Shown: positions 18,094-27,379, counted from the first letter of the stretch. The stretch: 64,000 nt of DNA from an uncultured Dokdonia sp. (GCF_947492815.1 NZ_CANLOB010000015.1:1-64000); one strand, 5' to 3'. Translations and numbers: made by a program. Notes: generated by a model not told the origin, from the sequence alone.

Positions 18094-18267
18094 ATATAAG
18101 GCGTCTAGAAAAAATGTCACTGTATACGCTCCTGCCTGCCGGCGAGGCAGGTTCACGAAATGTCATACGAAGCCTATCAAAGTAGCCTATATAGCAAAGA
18201 ATTCATTTATATTACTACATTAGATACCTATTATGAATAATAGCTAAAACCATAACAGGAATTAAAA

Positions 18268-18762
18268 GTGAAGAAAACAGATACATCCATACATAACATT
18301 TGTATAGCTGCAATAAAAAGAAGTACGATGAAACCATTTGACTATAAATGGTCTAGGTTTTATAAATCTAACACTAACTTTCCCTATGCTGGATTAGAAT
18401 TGTATTTAAAAGAAAACGAATTAATCATTTGCTCAACAGTTATCGATGATGCTAATTATAGTATTTTAACGACTCAAAAATTGATAACAAAAGAGAATGG
18501 GGTTGAAACTATTGGGAATCTAATGAATGCAATTCAAAAAAACCCTGGAGACTTTAAAGGATATAGAGGAGACCCTTTCACTTTAGGTCTATTACAACTA
18601 GAAGATGGAAATGAATTAAAGTATTTTATAGAAACAGGAAAAGCCTCCATGATCATGATACATGGAATAAGAACTTTACTCCAAACGCAAAAAATGACTA
18701 TTAAAAATGTTGAGAATGTAACTCGAGTTTGGAATAAAAAAAACAAACAAAATGAAAAATAG
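18268..18762 (+). CDS. hypothetical protein
   Basis: A 164-residue soluble protein I do not recognise. The GTG start (18268) has AGGA 11 bp upstream; an in-frame ATG at 18328 (MKPFDYKWSRFYKS) is an alternative that gives 144 residues. There is no signal peptide or membrane helix. The body is alpha/beta with ELYLKENELIICSTVID and FTLGLLQLEDGNELKYFIE, somewhat like single-domain PH-like or SRPBCC-like folds, and a basic Lys/Asn-rich tail. It is isolated between repeats. The composition fits a real gene. Confidence 0.55.
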   Translation: MKKTDTSIHNICIAAIKRSTMKPFDYKWSRFYKSNTNFPYAGLELYLKENELIICSTVIDDANYSILTTQKLITKENGVETIGNLMNAIQKNPGDFKGYRGDPFTLGLLQLEDGNELKYFIETGKASMIMIHGIRTLLQTQKMTIKNVENVTRVWNKKNKQNEK

Positions 18763-19112
18763 AGTTCTATAATGGATGCATTCTGTATACGCTTTCGCGA
18801 AAGCGTATAAAACAATAATTCATTTCTACTCATTATAGCAGGAACACTATTAAGTAAAACATATCCCATCCATCATTCACCAAATACCAAAACTTCGTTA
18901 AAATTCAACCTTATTAACAAAAGCCTTCAACCCATTTTTGTAATTTTAGGAGTTATGAGATTGTTTTTAAAAATCTTTACGACGTCATTCTGAATTCATT
19001 TCAGAATCTCACAGGTATGATTCACATAATGAGATCCTGAATCAAATTCAGGATGACAACCTTAAAAGTTTTAGATGATCTCATAGAATAATCACTAAAA
19101 CCACACCAAAAA
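18763..19112. other. intergenic region with palindrome and inverted repeat pair
   Basis: It contains the full 24-bp palindrome around TACGCTTTCGCGAAAGCGTA at 18786-18809, a CATTCTGAA-type element at 18984-19011 and an inverted copy at 19030-19057 (GAGATCCTGAATCAAATTCA and then GGATGAC). The pair can form one long hairpin. No gene is seen. Confidence 0.65.
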
Positions 19113-22100
19113 ATGAAGATTGCTTTCAACTATCTCATGCTATTCCTATGCGCGGTTAGCATGACACTCCATGCGCAAGAAAAACCTAAAAATCCGTATA
19201 GCGGTTTAAAATTTAGAAACATTGGTCCGGCGATGACCTCTGGGCGTATTGCAGATATTGCGATTCATCCAGAAAATGAAAACGTATGGTACGTTGCCGT
19301 AGGATCTGGAGGTATCTGGAAAACAACGAATTCTGGAACGACTTGGAAATCGCTTTTTGATAATGAAAAAGTCTATTCTATGGGATGCATCACTATTGAT
19401 CCTAATAATCCAAGTACCATTTGGGCAGGATCAGGTGAAAATGTAGGAGGACGCCATGCTGGATTTGGTGATGGAATTTATGTAAGCCATAATGATGGGA
19501 AATCGTGGAAGAATATGGGATTGAAAAATTCAGAACATCTTTCTAAAATCATAGTACATCCAGAAAATTCAGATATTATATGGGTCGCTTCCCAAGGGCC
19601 GCTTTGGAGTAAAGGTGGCGAACGTGGCGTATATAAAACCATAGATGGAGGAAACACTTGGAAGCGCACCTTAGGAGATGATGCATGGGTAGGCGCTACC
19701 GATCTACTTATAGACCCAAACAACTCAGATGTACTCTATGCGGCTACATGGCAAAGACATCGTACCGTGGCTGGTTATTTAGGTGGTGGTCCCGGATCTG
19801 GATTGCATAAAAGTACCGATGGTGGAGAAACTTGGAAATCTCTTAAAAGTGGGATTCCGAAATCCAATCTTGGTAAAATAGGACTCGCTATGTCACCTTT
19901 TAATTCTGACGTGATATATGCCGCTATCGAATTAGATAGAAGAAAAGGCGGTGTGTATATGACTGCAAATGGAGGGACTACCTGGACGAAGCAATCAGAT
20001 GCGGTTTCTGGAGGAACAGGACCTCATTATTATCAGGAAATTATTGCTTCCCCACATTATGAAGGAACGCTATATATGATGAATAACTCGGCGTTGATCT
20101 CTACCGATCACGGGAAGACCTTCACCAATATGAAACGATCTAATCAGCATAGTGATAGTCATGCATTGGTATTTAAAAAATCAGACCCTAATTACTTACT
20201 CATCGGAACTGATGGAGGTTTGTATGAAAGCTTTGACCATACCAATAGCTGGAAGTATGTACGCAACTTACCGATTACCCAATACTTCAAAATTGCCGTA
20301 GACGATGCCCTCCCCTTTTATAATGTATATGGAGGAACGCAAGATAACGGATCACATTCAGGTCCTTCTAGAACCATTAGCTCTGATGGAATTGCAAGTG
20401 CCGATTGGTGGAAAACATTAGGCGCCGATGGTGCGCAAACTGCTACCGAACCGGGGAATCCTAATATTAGCTATGGAGAATTCCAACAAGGAGCTCTATG
20501 GAGAATTGATCATACGACTAGAGAAACAGTATTTATTCAACCGCAAGCGCGAGAAGGAGATCCTTTTGAACGTTTCAATTGGGACGCTCCTATTGTGGTG
20601 AGTTCGCATAATCCTAAAAGACTCTATTTTGCTTCACAACGTGTTTGGAAATCTGAAAACAGAGGTGATGGATGGGAACCTATCTCTGGAGATTTAACCT
20701 TAAATCAAGAACGTGTGACTTTCCCATATTATGACAAACCACAAAGTTGGGATAATGCGTGGGATGTATACGCCATGTCAAATTACAACACCATTACTTC
20801 GCTAGCCGAGTCGCCAAAACAAGAAGGATTGTTGTATGCAGGTACAGATGATGGTCTGATTCAAGTGACCGAAAATGGAGGAGCTAGTTGGAAGAAATTT
20901 ACCCTAAATACTATCAAGGGAGTACCTACAACGCCTTTTGTAAATGATGTACGCGCCGATTTATTTGATGTCAATGTTGTATATGCTGCTCTAGACAATC
21001 ATAAATATGGAGATTATAAACCCTATATCATCAAGAGTACAGATAAAGGAAAAAGCTGGAAACTCATCAACGGGGATTTACCAGAAAAATTATTGATCTG
21101 GCGATTGGTACAAGATCACGTAAAGAAAGATTTATTATTTGCAGCGACAGAGTTTGGTGTATACGTTACTACAAATGGAGGTACTAACTGGATGAAATTA
21201 AAAGATGGAATGCCAACCATTCCGATCAGAGATATTACCATTCAACGACGTGAAAACGATTTGGTTGCTGGTTCGTTTGGTAGAGGAATTTTTATACTGG
21301 ATGATATTACTCCGTTACGAAATTTCGCGCCAAGCATGAATACTACAGAAGCGACCTTATTTCCTGTAAAAACGGCACATTGGTATAGACAACACAATCG
21401 CGTGGGAAGTCAAGGAGATGCTGAATGGATTGCAAAAAACCCACCTTTTGGAGCTAACATCACCTATTATATGCCTAACAAAATCAAGTCTATCAAAGAT
21501 CTACGAAAAGAAAAGGAAAAGAAAGGGAATGCTCAATTTCCAGGATGGGATGCTTTAGAAGACGAAAACAGACAAGACAAGCCTGCAATCTTATTGGTGA
21601 TTAAAGATGCGAATGGAAAGGTTATTAATACTGTAAAAGGAACCAATAAAAAAGGCTTTAACCGTGTAAACTGGAACCTATCCTATCCTAACAAAAGTGG
21701 AGAACGTTTGCGTGCTCCAAGAGGACGTCGTGGCTTTAGAGGGCCAGGTGTTATGGTAACTCCTGGTAGTTATACAGTAACTTTAGTAAAACAAATGAAT
21801 GGCACACAAACCGTATTGCAAGGACCTGAAACATTTCAAGTGGCGCCACTAATGGAAAGTACATTACCTAGAAAGTCATATCAGGAAATAGATAATTTTA
21901 GAGAAGCTGCCTTTGCCTTCCAACAAGATTTAACTGCTACTAATATTGCTTTATCTAAAAGTCAGCAAACAGTAGATGCAATGCTACGCGCTTTAAATAA
22001 AGCATCATCACCATCTAATGATTTGTATATGCGTTTACACGATGCTAAAACGGCCTTACTTGATATCGATAAAGAACTACATGGAAATCCTGTAAAAGAT

Positions 22101-22343
22101 GAGATTGGAGAACGATCAAATCCTACAGCAAGTGATGGAAATTCTTTAGGATGGAGAGCGCTAGGAAACACCTATGGTCCAACAGACGAGCATAAAGGAC
22201 TTTTGCGTAGAGTACAAAGTCAACTTAAGAAAGTAAAAGCGAAGTTAGCTCCTATCGTAAATTCGACACTTCCAGCACTTGAAAATGATTTAAAAAATGC
22301 AGGTGCACCTTGGATAGAAGGACAAGGGTTAATTAGAAATTAG
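19113..22343 (+). CDS. exported BNR/VPS10-like beta-propeller protein
   Basis: A 1076-residue secreted protein with a signal peptide (1-21, LHAQ). The N-terminal 730 residues are beta-propeller repeats of the BNR/Asp-box and VPS10/sortilin type, with recurring S-x-D-x-G-x-T-W blades (for example TTNSGTTWKS, DGGNTWKR, DGGETWKS, NGGASWKK, NGGTNWMK). The C-terminal about 300 residues include a YMPNKIKS beta-domain and a helical tail (FQQDLTATNIALSKSQQTVDAM). Such proteins are often annotated as glycosyl hydrolases without evidence; I see no catalytic residues. A strong terminator follows. Confidence 0.85.
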   Translation: MKIAFNYLMLFLCAVSMTLHAQEKPKNPYSGLKFRNIGPAMTSGRIADIAIHPENENVWYVAVGSGGIWKTTNSGTTWKSLFDNEKVYSMGCITIDPNNPSTIWAGSGENVGGRHAGFGDGIYVSHNDGKSWKNMGLKNSEHLSKIIVHPENSDIIWVASQGPLWSKGGERGVYKTIDGGNTWKRTLGDDAWVGATDLLIDPNNSDVLYAATWQRHRTVAGYLGGGPGSGLHKSTDGGETWKSLKSGIPKSNLGKIGLAMSPFNSDVIYAAIELDRRKGGVYMTANGGTTWTKQSDAVSGGTGPHYYQEIIASPHYEGTLYMMNNSALISTDHGKTFTNMKRSNQHSDSHALVFKKSDPNYLLIGTDGGLYESFDHTNSWKYVRNLPITQYFKIAVDDALPFYNVYGGTQDNGSHSGPSRTISSDGIASADWWKTLGADGAQTATEPGNPNISYGEFQQGALWRIDHTTRETVFIQPQAREGDPFERFNWDAPIVVSSHNPKRLYFASQRVWKSENRGDGWEPISGDLTLNQERVTFPYYDKPQSWDNAWDVYAMSNYNTITSLAESPKQEGLLYAGTDDGLIQVTENGGASWKKFTLNTIKGVPTTPFVNDVRADLFDVNVVYAALDNHKYGDYKPYIIKSTDKGKSWKLINGDLPEKLLIWRLVQDHVKKDLLFAATEFGVYVTTNGGTNWMKLKDGMPTIPIRDITIQRRENDLVAGSFGRGIFILDDITPLRNFAPSMNTTEATLFPVKTAHWYRQHNRVGSQGDAEWIAKNPPFGANITYYMPNKIKSIKDLRKEKEKKGNAQFPGWDALEDENRQDKPAILLVIKDANGKVINTVKGTNKKGFNRVNWNLSYPNKSGERLRAPRGRRGFRGPGVMVTPGSYTVTLVKQMNGTQTVLQGPETFQVAPLMESTLPRKSYQEIDNFREAAFAFQQDLTATNIALSKSQQTVDAMLRALNKASSPSNDLYMRLHDAKTALLDIDKELHGNPVKDEIGERSNPTASDGNSLGWRALGNTYGPTDEHKGLLRRVQSQLKKVKAKLAPIVNSTLPALENDLKNAGAPWIEGQGLIRN

Positions 22344-22370
22344 ATCTTCTAAACATCTTTATAACAACTA

Positions 22371-22398
22371 AAAACACCTCCATCTGGAGGTGTTTTTT
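22371..22398 (+). terminator. Rho-independent terminator
   Basis: AAAACACCTCCA (22371-22382) pairs perfectly with TGGAGGTGTTTT (22385-22396), followed by more T. Nearly the same hairpin is found at 24581-24610. Confidence 0.9.
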
Positions 22399-22543
22399 AT
22401 ATCAGTTAACATAGATTTTTCTATTTTTCAATATGGGAGAATTATTTTTAAAAATCCTCTTCACATTAAATAATCGCAGTGTTTACAGGTATATGACAGA
22501 TAGATGACACACATATGACGCCTTAAAAACAGGCCAATCTCCA

Positions 22544-22551
22544 TAACTTTG
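22544..22551 (+). promoter_or_regulatory. putative -7 promoter element TAACTTTG
   Basis: TAACTTTG matches the Bacteroidota -7 consensus TAnnTTTG. It lies 18 bp before the ATG at 22569, which is why I prefer that ATG over the GTG at 22551 that overlaps it. No good TTG -33 box is visible. Confidence 0.45.
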
Positions 22552-22568
22552 TGCCAAATAAAAAACAT

Positions 22569-24545
22569 ATGGAAAATCAATCCGTTGGAAAAAACGTACT
22601 ATATCAAAGAAAACTAAAAGGATACACCCAAGCTACCCTATCTGAAAAATCAGAAGTAGCTATAAGAACAATTCAACGAATTGAAAAAAACGAAGTTACA
22701 CCTCAACTTCAAACCATAAAATTACTAGCAAATGCTTTAGAGATAAAAGTCGATGACTTACTACTATTAGAAAATCCGAAAGAAGAAATAGTTCAAAAAA
22801 AATGGTTGTTATTTTTACATGGGTCCCCATTCTTAGGTTTTATATTTCCATTTTCTGTTTTATTTCCACTTTTCATATGGCTTCACAAAAAAGAAGACAA
22901 CGTTATTTATAACAAACACGGTATCAAAGTCATCAACTTTCAGTTAAGTATAGCTATACTATATGTTCTTGCAGCTATTGCATTGATTACTGTTGAAAAA
23001 TGGGGGTTTCTATTTTTTATAACAGTACTGCCTTTTAACTTCTTAGTCATCATATTCAATGTATTTAGAGTCGTTACCTCACAAAAATGTATCTATCCAC
23101 TAGCGATTCCCTTTCTAAGACAAAAAAAGAAACGTAGTAACATCAGAAAAACAATGTCATTCATTCTTATCGTTTTTATATTATTTTCTAGTTGCACTGT
23201 ACACCAAGAAAAGTCTAAATATGAACAACTCTTAGATTATGAAGGAACGTATGAATATATTCAAAATACTTCCCTTCAATTAAAAGCGTCAGAAATAGAC
23301 ACAACGCTATATGCAGTAATAGATCATGCAAAGTATCCTTTGCGATATATCTCTTTAGATAGTTTTGTTGACATGCAAGGAAGCGCTGTCGTATTTAAAA
23401 GAAATGAACGACAAGAAATAACGGGCTATACATCAGAAGGGTTATCATTTAATCTTATAAATACACGTATTCAAAAAATAGATATGTATCCTAGAAAAGC
23501 GTTTTTTAAAAACCCTGACAACTATCAATATCAAACTCCCACAGAAGTAAATGACGGTTTAAAAACAGGTACTATTTACGAAGAATTCAAAAATCCCAAA
23601 CCTATTATTAACATGGTTAAAGAAACAATCAAGGGAGAATTTCCTGAAGTACATAGTATCTTAATATATAAGAATAACAAGGTTGTACTTGAAGAATATT
23701 TTTATGGATATGATAAAGACACACCACATCAATTAAGGTCTGCAACCAAATCATTTATTGGAAGTGTTGTTGGAATTGCTGTTGATAAAGGGTTTATAAA
23801 GAGTGAGAAAGACCGTATCCTCCCCTATTTTGCTTCAAGATATCCAGAAATTGCTAATCTGGATGATCAAAAAAAAGCACTTACTGTAGAAAATTTTCTT
23901 ATGTATCGTCATGGATTAGATTGTGAAGATTCAAACTCAGAAAGTAAAGGAAATGAAATGGCAATGATGCAAAGTGACAATTGGGTGAAATTTACACTAG
24001 ACTTACCTATGATCTCAGCTCCTGGAAAATCATCATCATATTGTACTGGCTGTGCATTAACTCTTGGAAGTCTTGTTGAAATAGCAACTCAAAATACGAT
24101 TGAAAGTTTTGCAAAAAAGCATTTATTCCAACCCCTTGGAATCTCTAATTATGAATGGACTTTTGAACCAAATAAAGCGAGTATGACTAATTTTAGTCAA
24201 TTGAAATTAACTCCTAGGGATTTAATAAAATTAGCAAAAGTGTATCAAGATGATGGGAAATGGCTAGGCAAACAAGTAATTTCAGAGGATTGGGTTCATA
24301 AGACATTCAATATGAATGAAGCAGATTATGGATATTTATGGTATGAAAAACATTTCACTATCGACGGAAAAAAGTACAGATCTTATCAAGCCTCAGGCAA
24401 TGGTGGACAGAAAATTAATATCTGGCCAGAACTAGATATGATTACCGTATTTACAGGCGGAAACTACAATTCATATCTACTTTATGGAAAAAGTACGCCT
24501 CCAAATAGAATGATCCCTAATTATATATTAAAAGCAACTAAATAG
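22569..24545 (+). CDS. XRE regulator - membrane domain - serine hydrolase (beta-lactamase class C-like) fusion
   Basis: A 658-residue protein with an unusual order, numbered here from the upstream GTG (the ATG is residue 7). Residues 10-70 are an XRE helix-turn-helix (TQATLSEKSEVAIRTIQRIEKN). Residues 85-190 form a DUF4870-like membrane domain with three or four helices. At 202-215 MSFILIVFILFSSC looks like a lipoprotein signal. The rest is a serine hydrolase of the class C beta-lactamase/esterase fold, with catalytic SATK at 397-400. HTH-DUF4870 and hydrolase are usually separate proteins. An internal start at 23154 could also release the hydrolase alone. It is one unbroken frame. Confidence 0.8.
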   Translation: MENQSVGKNVLYQRKLKGYTQATLSEKSEVAIRTIQRIEKNEVTPQLQTIKLLANALEIKVDDLLLLENPKEEIVQKKWLLFLHGSPFLGFIFPFSVLFPLFIWLHKKEDNVIYNKHGIKVINFQLSIAILYVLAAIALITVEKWGFLFFITVLPFNFLVIIFNVFRVVTSQKCIYPLAIPFLRQKKKRSNIRKTMSFILIVFILFSSCTVHQEKSKYEQLLDYEGTYEYIQNTSLQLKASEIDTTLYAVIDHAKYPLRYISLDSFVDMQGSAVVFKRNERQEITGYTSEGLSFNLINTRIQKIDMYPRKAFFKNPDNYQYQTPTEVNDGLKTGTIYEEFKNPKPIINMVKETIKGEFPEVHSILIYKNNKVVLEEYFYGYDKDTPHQLRSATKSFIGSVVGIAVDKGFIKSEKDRILPYFASRYPEIANLDDQKKALTVENFLMYRHGLDCEDSNSESKGNEMAMMQSDNWVKFTLDLPMISAPGKSSSYCTGCALTLGSLVEIATQNTIESFAKKHLFQPLGISNYEWTFEPNKASMTNFSQLKLTPRDLIKLAKVYQDDGKWLGKQVISEDWVHKTFNMNEADYGYLWYEKHFTIDGKKYRSYQASGNGGQKINIWPELDMITVFTGGNYNSYLLYGKSTPPNRMIPNYILKATK

Positions 24546-24578
24546 TACTAACTATTTTTCAACAGAACATGCCTTAAA

Positions 24579-24611
24579 CAAAAAAACACCTCCAAATGGA
24601 GGTGTTTTTTT
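24579..24611. terminator. bidirectional terminator
   Basis: AAAAAACACCTCCA (24581-24594) and TGGAGGTGTTTTTT (24597-24610) form a perfect 14-bp stem with T runs in both directions. It serves the hydrolase gene and the convergent ferredoxin gene. Confidence 0.9.
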
Positions 24612-24630
24612 GTGTATATTAAAATATTTT

Positions 24631-24984
24631 TTAGCCCTCAGGGTGCATAAACGCTTGTTTTCCGAGAAGTTCTTCTTCAGTTTCTACATGGTCATCATCA
24701 GGAACACAACAATCTACAGGACATACTGCCGCACATTGAGGTTCTTCGTGAAACCCTTTACACTCCGTACATTTATCGGGAATGATATAATAAATCTCAT
24801 CGCTTACTGGCTCTTGTGCATCGTCTGCATTGACTGCCTTTCCATTAGGTAAGACAACATTTCCTCCTAAACTTGTTCCGTCAGAATAACGCCAGTCATC
24901 GGCTCCTTCATAAATCGCTGTGTTCGGGCATTCTGGTTCGCATGCTCCACAGTTTATACATTCGTCTGTGATGATAATTGCCAT
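24631..24984 (-). CDS. 4Fe-4S dicluster ferredoxin
   Basis: A 117-residue cytoplasmic electron carrier. The first cluster motif is [12 protein letters not shown] near the N-terminus and the second is [22 protein letters not shown], so both CxxCxxCxxxCP-type sets are present, the second with a longer spacing as in the Allochromatium-type ferredoxins. I start it at the ATG at 24984 ([13 protein letters not shown]), not at upstream codons, because family members begin there and a promoter overlaps the upstream sequence. It is divergent from the acyl-CoA reductase gene. Confidence 0.9.
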   Translation of the reverse strand: MAIIITDECINCGACEPECPNTAIYEGADDWRYSDGTSLGGNVVLPNGKAVNADDAQEPVSDEIYYIIPDKCTECKGFHEEPQCAAVCPVDCCVPDDDHVETEEELLGKQAFMHPEG

Positions 24985-25007
24985 AGGTTCTTTTTTCAAT
25001 AACTTTG
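24978..25007 (+). promoter_or_regulatory. putative promoter of the acyl-CoA reductase-serC-serA region
   Basis: TTG (24978-24980) and TAACTTTG (25000-25007) are separated by 19 bp, matching the Bacteroidota TTG-N17-20-TAnnTTTG pattern. It overlaps the ferredoxin start codon region on the other strand. Confidence 0.5.
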
Positions 25008-25009
25008 CA

Positions 25010-25040
25010 CAAAAATAATGCCTAGCCATAGATTAGACAA
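25010..25040 (-). promoter_or_regulatory. putative promoter of the ferredoxin gene
   Basis: On the minus strand TTG (25038-25040) is followed after 20 bp by TATTTTTG (25010-25017). The two promoters are back to back, so the ferredoxin and the acyl-CoA reductase genes diverge from one 60-bp region. Confidence 0.45.
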
Positions 25041-25046
25041 GCACAT

Positions 25047-26159
25047 ATGAAATTACTAGAAAGAATTAACGCTTTTGTTCAACTTGGAGATTTTTTATCT
25101 CAATTTTCTAGAACAGAAATATCTCAAAAAAAAGGAGTTGCGCACAATGATCTTTTCTTTGATGGCTTTCAACATCAAATCAAATTGGCTGGAGAGTATA
25201 ACGGTTGGTTTACAAAAGAAAATATCTTGTATGCCATAGAAGGATGGGCGTCTTCACTTACGGAATCAAACCTTACACAATGGATGACTACGTATGAGTC
25301 CGCTTTCGCGAAATCGAGTTTAGGAGATTCACGACCAGAGGGAGAGCGCAGCGATAAAGCGTATACCTCCAAAACCATTGCCGTCATCATGGCAGGAAAT
25401 ATCCCGCTGGTGGGTTTTCATGATTTCTTATCGGTACTCATAGCAGGGCATCAAGTAATCGTTAAACAATCGAGCAATGACAAACACCTCCTCCCCTTTC
25501 TAGCAAAGTATTTGGAATATGCTGCACCAGGTTTTAAGGGAAAAATCACATTTACAGAAGATAAATTACCTGAATACGATGCAGTCATTGCGACAGGAAG
25601 TGATAATACGGCTCGTTATTTTGAATATTATTTTGGTAAAAAACCAAATATCATTCGTAAAAACCGAAACTCAATTGCAGTGCTTACAGGTAATGAAACA
25701 CCTGCTCAATTAGAAGCACTGGCTGAAGATATATTTCGTTATTATGGATTAGGCTGTCGTAATGTGTCTAAACTATATGTGCCAAAAGACTATAACTTTG
25801 ACGCCTTCTTTAATGCTATCTTTACATGGAAAGACATTATCAATCAGGCAAAGTATGCTAATAATTATGATTACAATAAAGCAGTATACTTAATGAGTCT
25901 TTTTGATGTATTAGAAAATGGATTTTTAATGCTTAAAGAAGATCCAAGTTTTGGATCTCCTATTGCCACGCTGTTTTATGAACGATATGAATCTTTAGAA
26001 ACTTTATATAAGACACTAGAAGATCACAAAGACAATATACAGTGTATTGTAGGTGAAACGTTGGATATAGATACCATTGCATTTGGGCAGACACAAAAAC
26101 CGCAATTGCATGACTATGCTGATGGTGTAGATACCATTGCATTTTTGTTAAAAAAATAG
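25047..26159 (+). CDS. LuxC-like acyl-CoA reductase carrying an in-frame repeat insertion
   Basis: A 370-residue member of the LuxC/acyl-CoA reductase family. Conserved parts are KTIAVIMAGNIPLVGFHDFLSVL (about 109-131), the nucleotide-binding IIRKNRNSIAVLTG (202-215) and the catalytic Cys237 in YYGLGCRNVSKLYVP. Family members reduce acyl-CoA or acyl intermediates to aldehydes; the substrate here is unknown. Residues 86-106 are encoded by a dispersed composite repeat (25301-25363, 63 bp), which is a multiple of three and leaves the frame open. That stretch sits just before the first conserved strand, in what is probably a surface loop. Confidence 0.85.
   Translation: MKLLERINAFVQLGDFLSQFSRTEISQKKGVAHNDLFFDGFQHQIKLAGEYNGWFTKENILYAIEGWASSLTESNLTQWMTTYESAFAKSSLGDSRPEGERSDKAYTSKTIAVIMAGNIPLVGFHDFLSVLIAGHQVIVKQSSNDKHLLPFLAKYLEYAAPGFKGKITFTEDKLPEYDAVIATGSDNTARYFEYYFGKKPNIIRKNRNSIAVLTGNETPAQLEALAEDIFRYYGLGCRNVSKLYVPKDYNFDAFFNAIFTWKDIINQAKYANNYDYNKAVYLMSLFDVLENGFLMLKEDPSFGSPIATLFYERYESLETLYKTLEDHKDNIQCIVGETLDIDTIAFGQTQKPQLHDYADGVDTIAFLLKK
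25301..25363. repeat. composite palindromic repeat element, copy 2 (inside a gene)
   Basis: CGCTTTCGCGAAATCGAGTT is followed by GGAGATTCACGACCAGAGGG and AGAGCGCAGCGATAAAGCGT, matching the elements at 602-668 and 43606-43695. It is 63 bp between the outer CGCTTT and AAAGCGTA ends and is translated as part of the acyl-CoA reductase. Confidence 0.8.
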
Positions 26160-26238
26160 TTTATAAATTATCATATTATCAATGCCATTGTAGCGCATTT
26201 TAGGCATCTTTGCATTGTATTTAAAAAAAGAATACCCA

Positions 26239-27303
26239 ATGAAAAAGCATAATTTTAGCGCAGGACCTTGTATTTTACCACAAGAGGTTTTCCAAGAAGC
26301 TTCTCAAGCTATTTTAGATTTTAATAACTCTGGATTATCCATTTTAGAAATTTCACACCGAAGCAAAGACTTTGTTGATGTGATGGATGAAGCTCGTAAT
26401 CTTGCACTAGAGTTACTAGGTTTAGAAGGCTTAGGATATAAAGCATTATTCCTACAAGGAGGTGCAAGTACACAGTTTTTAATGACTGCATACAATTTAC
26501 TCCAAACCAAAGCAGGATATTTAAATACAGGTACTTGGAGTGACAAATCAATTAAAGAAGCAAAACTTTTTGGAGAAGTAATCGAAGTAGCTTCTAGTAA
26601 AGATGCTAATTATAAATACATTCCTAAAGGGTTTGTGTTACCAGAAGGACTGGATTATTTACATCTTACAAGTAACAATACTATTTTTGGTACGCAAATT
26701 AAGCACTTTCCTGAAGTGGATTGTCCATTAATATGTGATATGAGTAGTGATATATTTTCGCGAAAGCTAGATTTTTCAAAATTTGATATGATCTATGCTG
26801 GAGCTCAGAAAAATATGGGTCCCGCTGGAACAACACTGGTTGTTATACGAGAAGATATTTTAGGAAAAGTAACACGAGCTATTCCTAGCATGCTTGATTA
26901 TAAAACACATATTAGCAAAGGAAGTATGTTTAATACGCCTTCTGTATATGCGGTATACGTATCTATGTTAACGATGAGATGGCTTAAAGCGAAAGGTGGT
27001 ATCGATGCTATAGAAGAAGTAAACGACCGCAAAGCAACGCTACTTTATTCTGAAATAGAATTGAATCCTTTATTTACTGGCTTTGCTGCCAAAGAAGATC
27101 GTTCTTCTATGAATGCAACCTTCTCATTAACTGATGGAGATCTTAAAGAGACTTTTGATGCGATGTGGAAAGAAGCGGGTATCAATGGCTTAAACGGTCA
27201 CAGAAGTGTAGGTGGTTATAGAGCCTCTATGTACAATGCAATGTCACTAGAAAGTGTTGGAACATTGGTAGATGTAATGAGTGAACTAGAGCGTAAAGCA
27301 TAA
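26239..27303 (+). CDS. serC: phosphoserine aminotransferase
   Basis: A 354-residue PLP enzyme that converts 3-phosphohydroxypyruvate and glutamate to phosphoserine in serine synthesis, and also serves pyridoxal phosphate synthesis. The N-terminus KHNFSAGPCILP is diagnostic, LQGGASTQF binds phosphate, and the PLP lysine is in IYAGAQKNMGPAG. I start it at the ATG at 26239, not at the TTG at 26215, because the conserved protein begins there. A TTTCGCGAAA palindrome is embedded in frame at 26756-26765. serA follows after a 76-bp gap filled by a repeat. Confidence 0.96.
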   Translation: MKKHNFSAGPCILPQEVFQEASQAILDFNNSGLSILEISHRSKDFVDVMDEARNLALELLGLEGLGYKALFLQGGASTQFLMTAYNLLQTKAGYLNTGTWSDKSIKEAKLFGEVIEVASSKDANYKYIPKGFVLPEGLDYLHLTSNNTIFGTQIKHFPEVDCPLICDMSSDIFSRKLDFSKFDMIYAGAQKNMGPAGTTLVVIREDILGKVTRAIPSMLDYKTHISKGSMFNTPSVYAVYVSMLTMRWLKAKGGIDAIEEVNDRKATLLYSEIELNPLFTGFAAKEDRSSMNATFSLTDGDLKETFDAMWKEAGINGLNGHRSVGGYRASMYNAMSLESVGTLVDVMSELERKA

Positions 27304-27379
27304 GCAAGATTAATATAAATTGATTAACAGATTCCCGTCTTCACGGGAATGTAAATTACCCGCTTATGCGGGCATTACT
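27304..27379. repeat. short repeat hairpins between serC and serA
   Basis: GATTCCCGTCTTCACGGGAA is followed by TACCCGCTTATGCGGGCATT, so two CCCG...CGGG hairpins stand in tandem. This is the common flavobacterial type of REP-like sequence. It lies in the serC-serA gap and creates a spurious N-terminal extension of serA if a TTG at 27320 is used. Confidence 0.7.

Noticed and set aside
24610..24852. A plus-strand frame over the ferredoxin gene
   Set aside because: It is the antisense of a clear ferredoxin with both cluster motifs.
27320..27379. N-terminal extension of serA from a TTG
   Set aside because: The extension is a translated repeat, and the conserved protein begins at the ATG at 27380.
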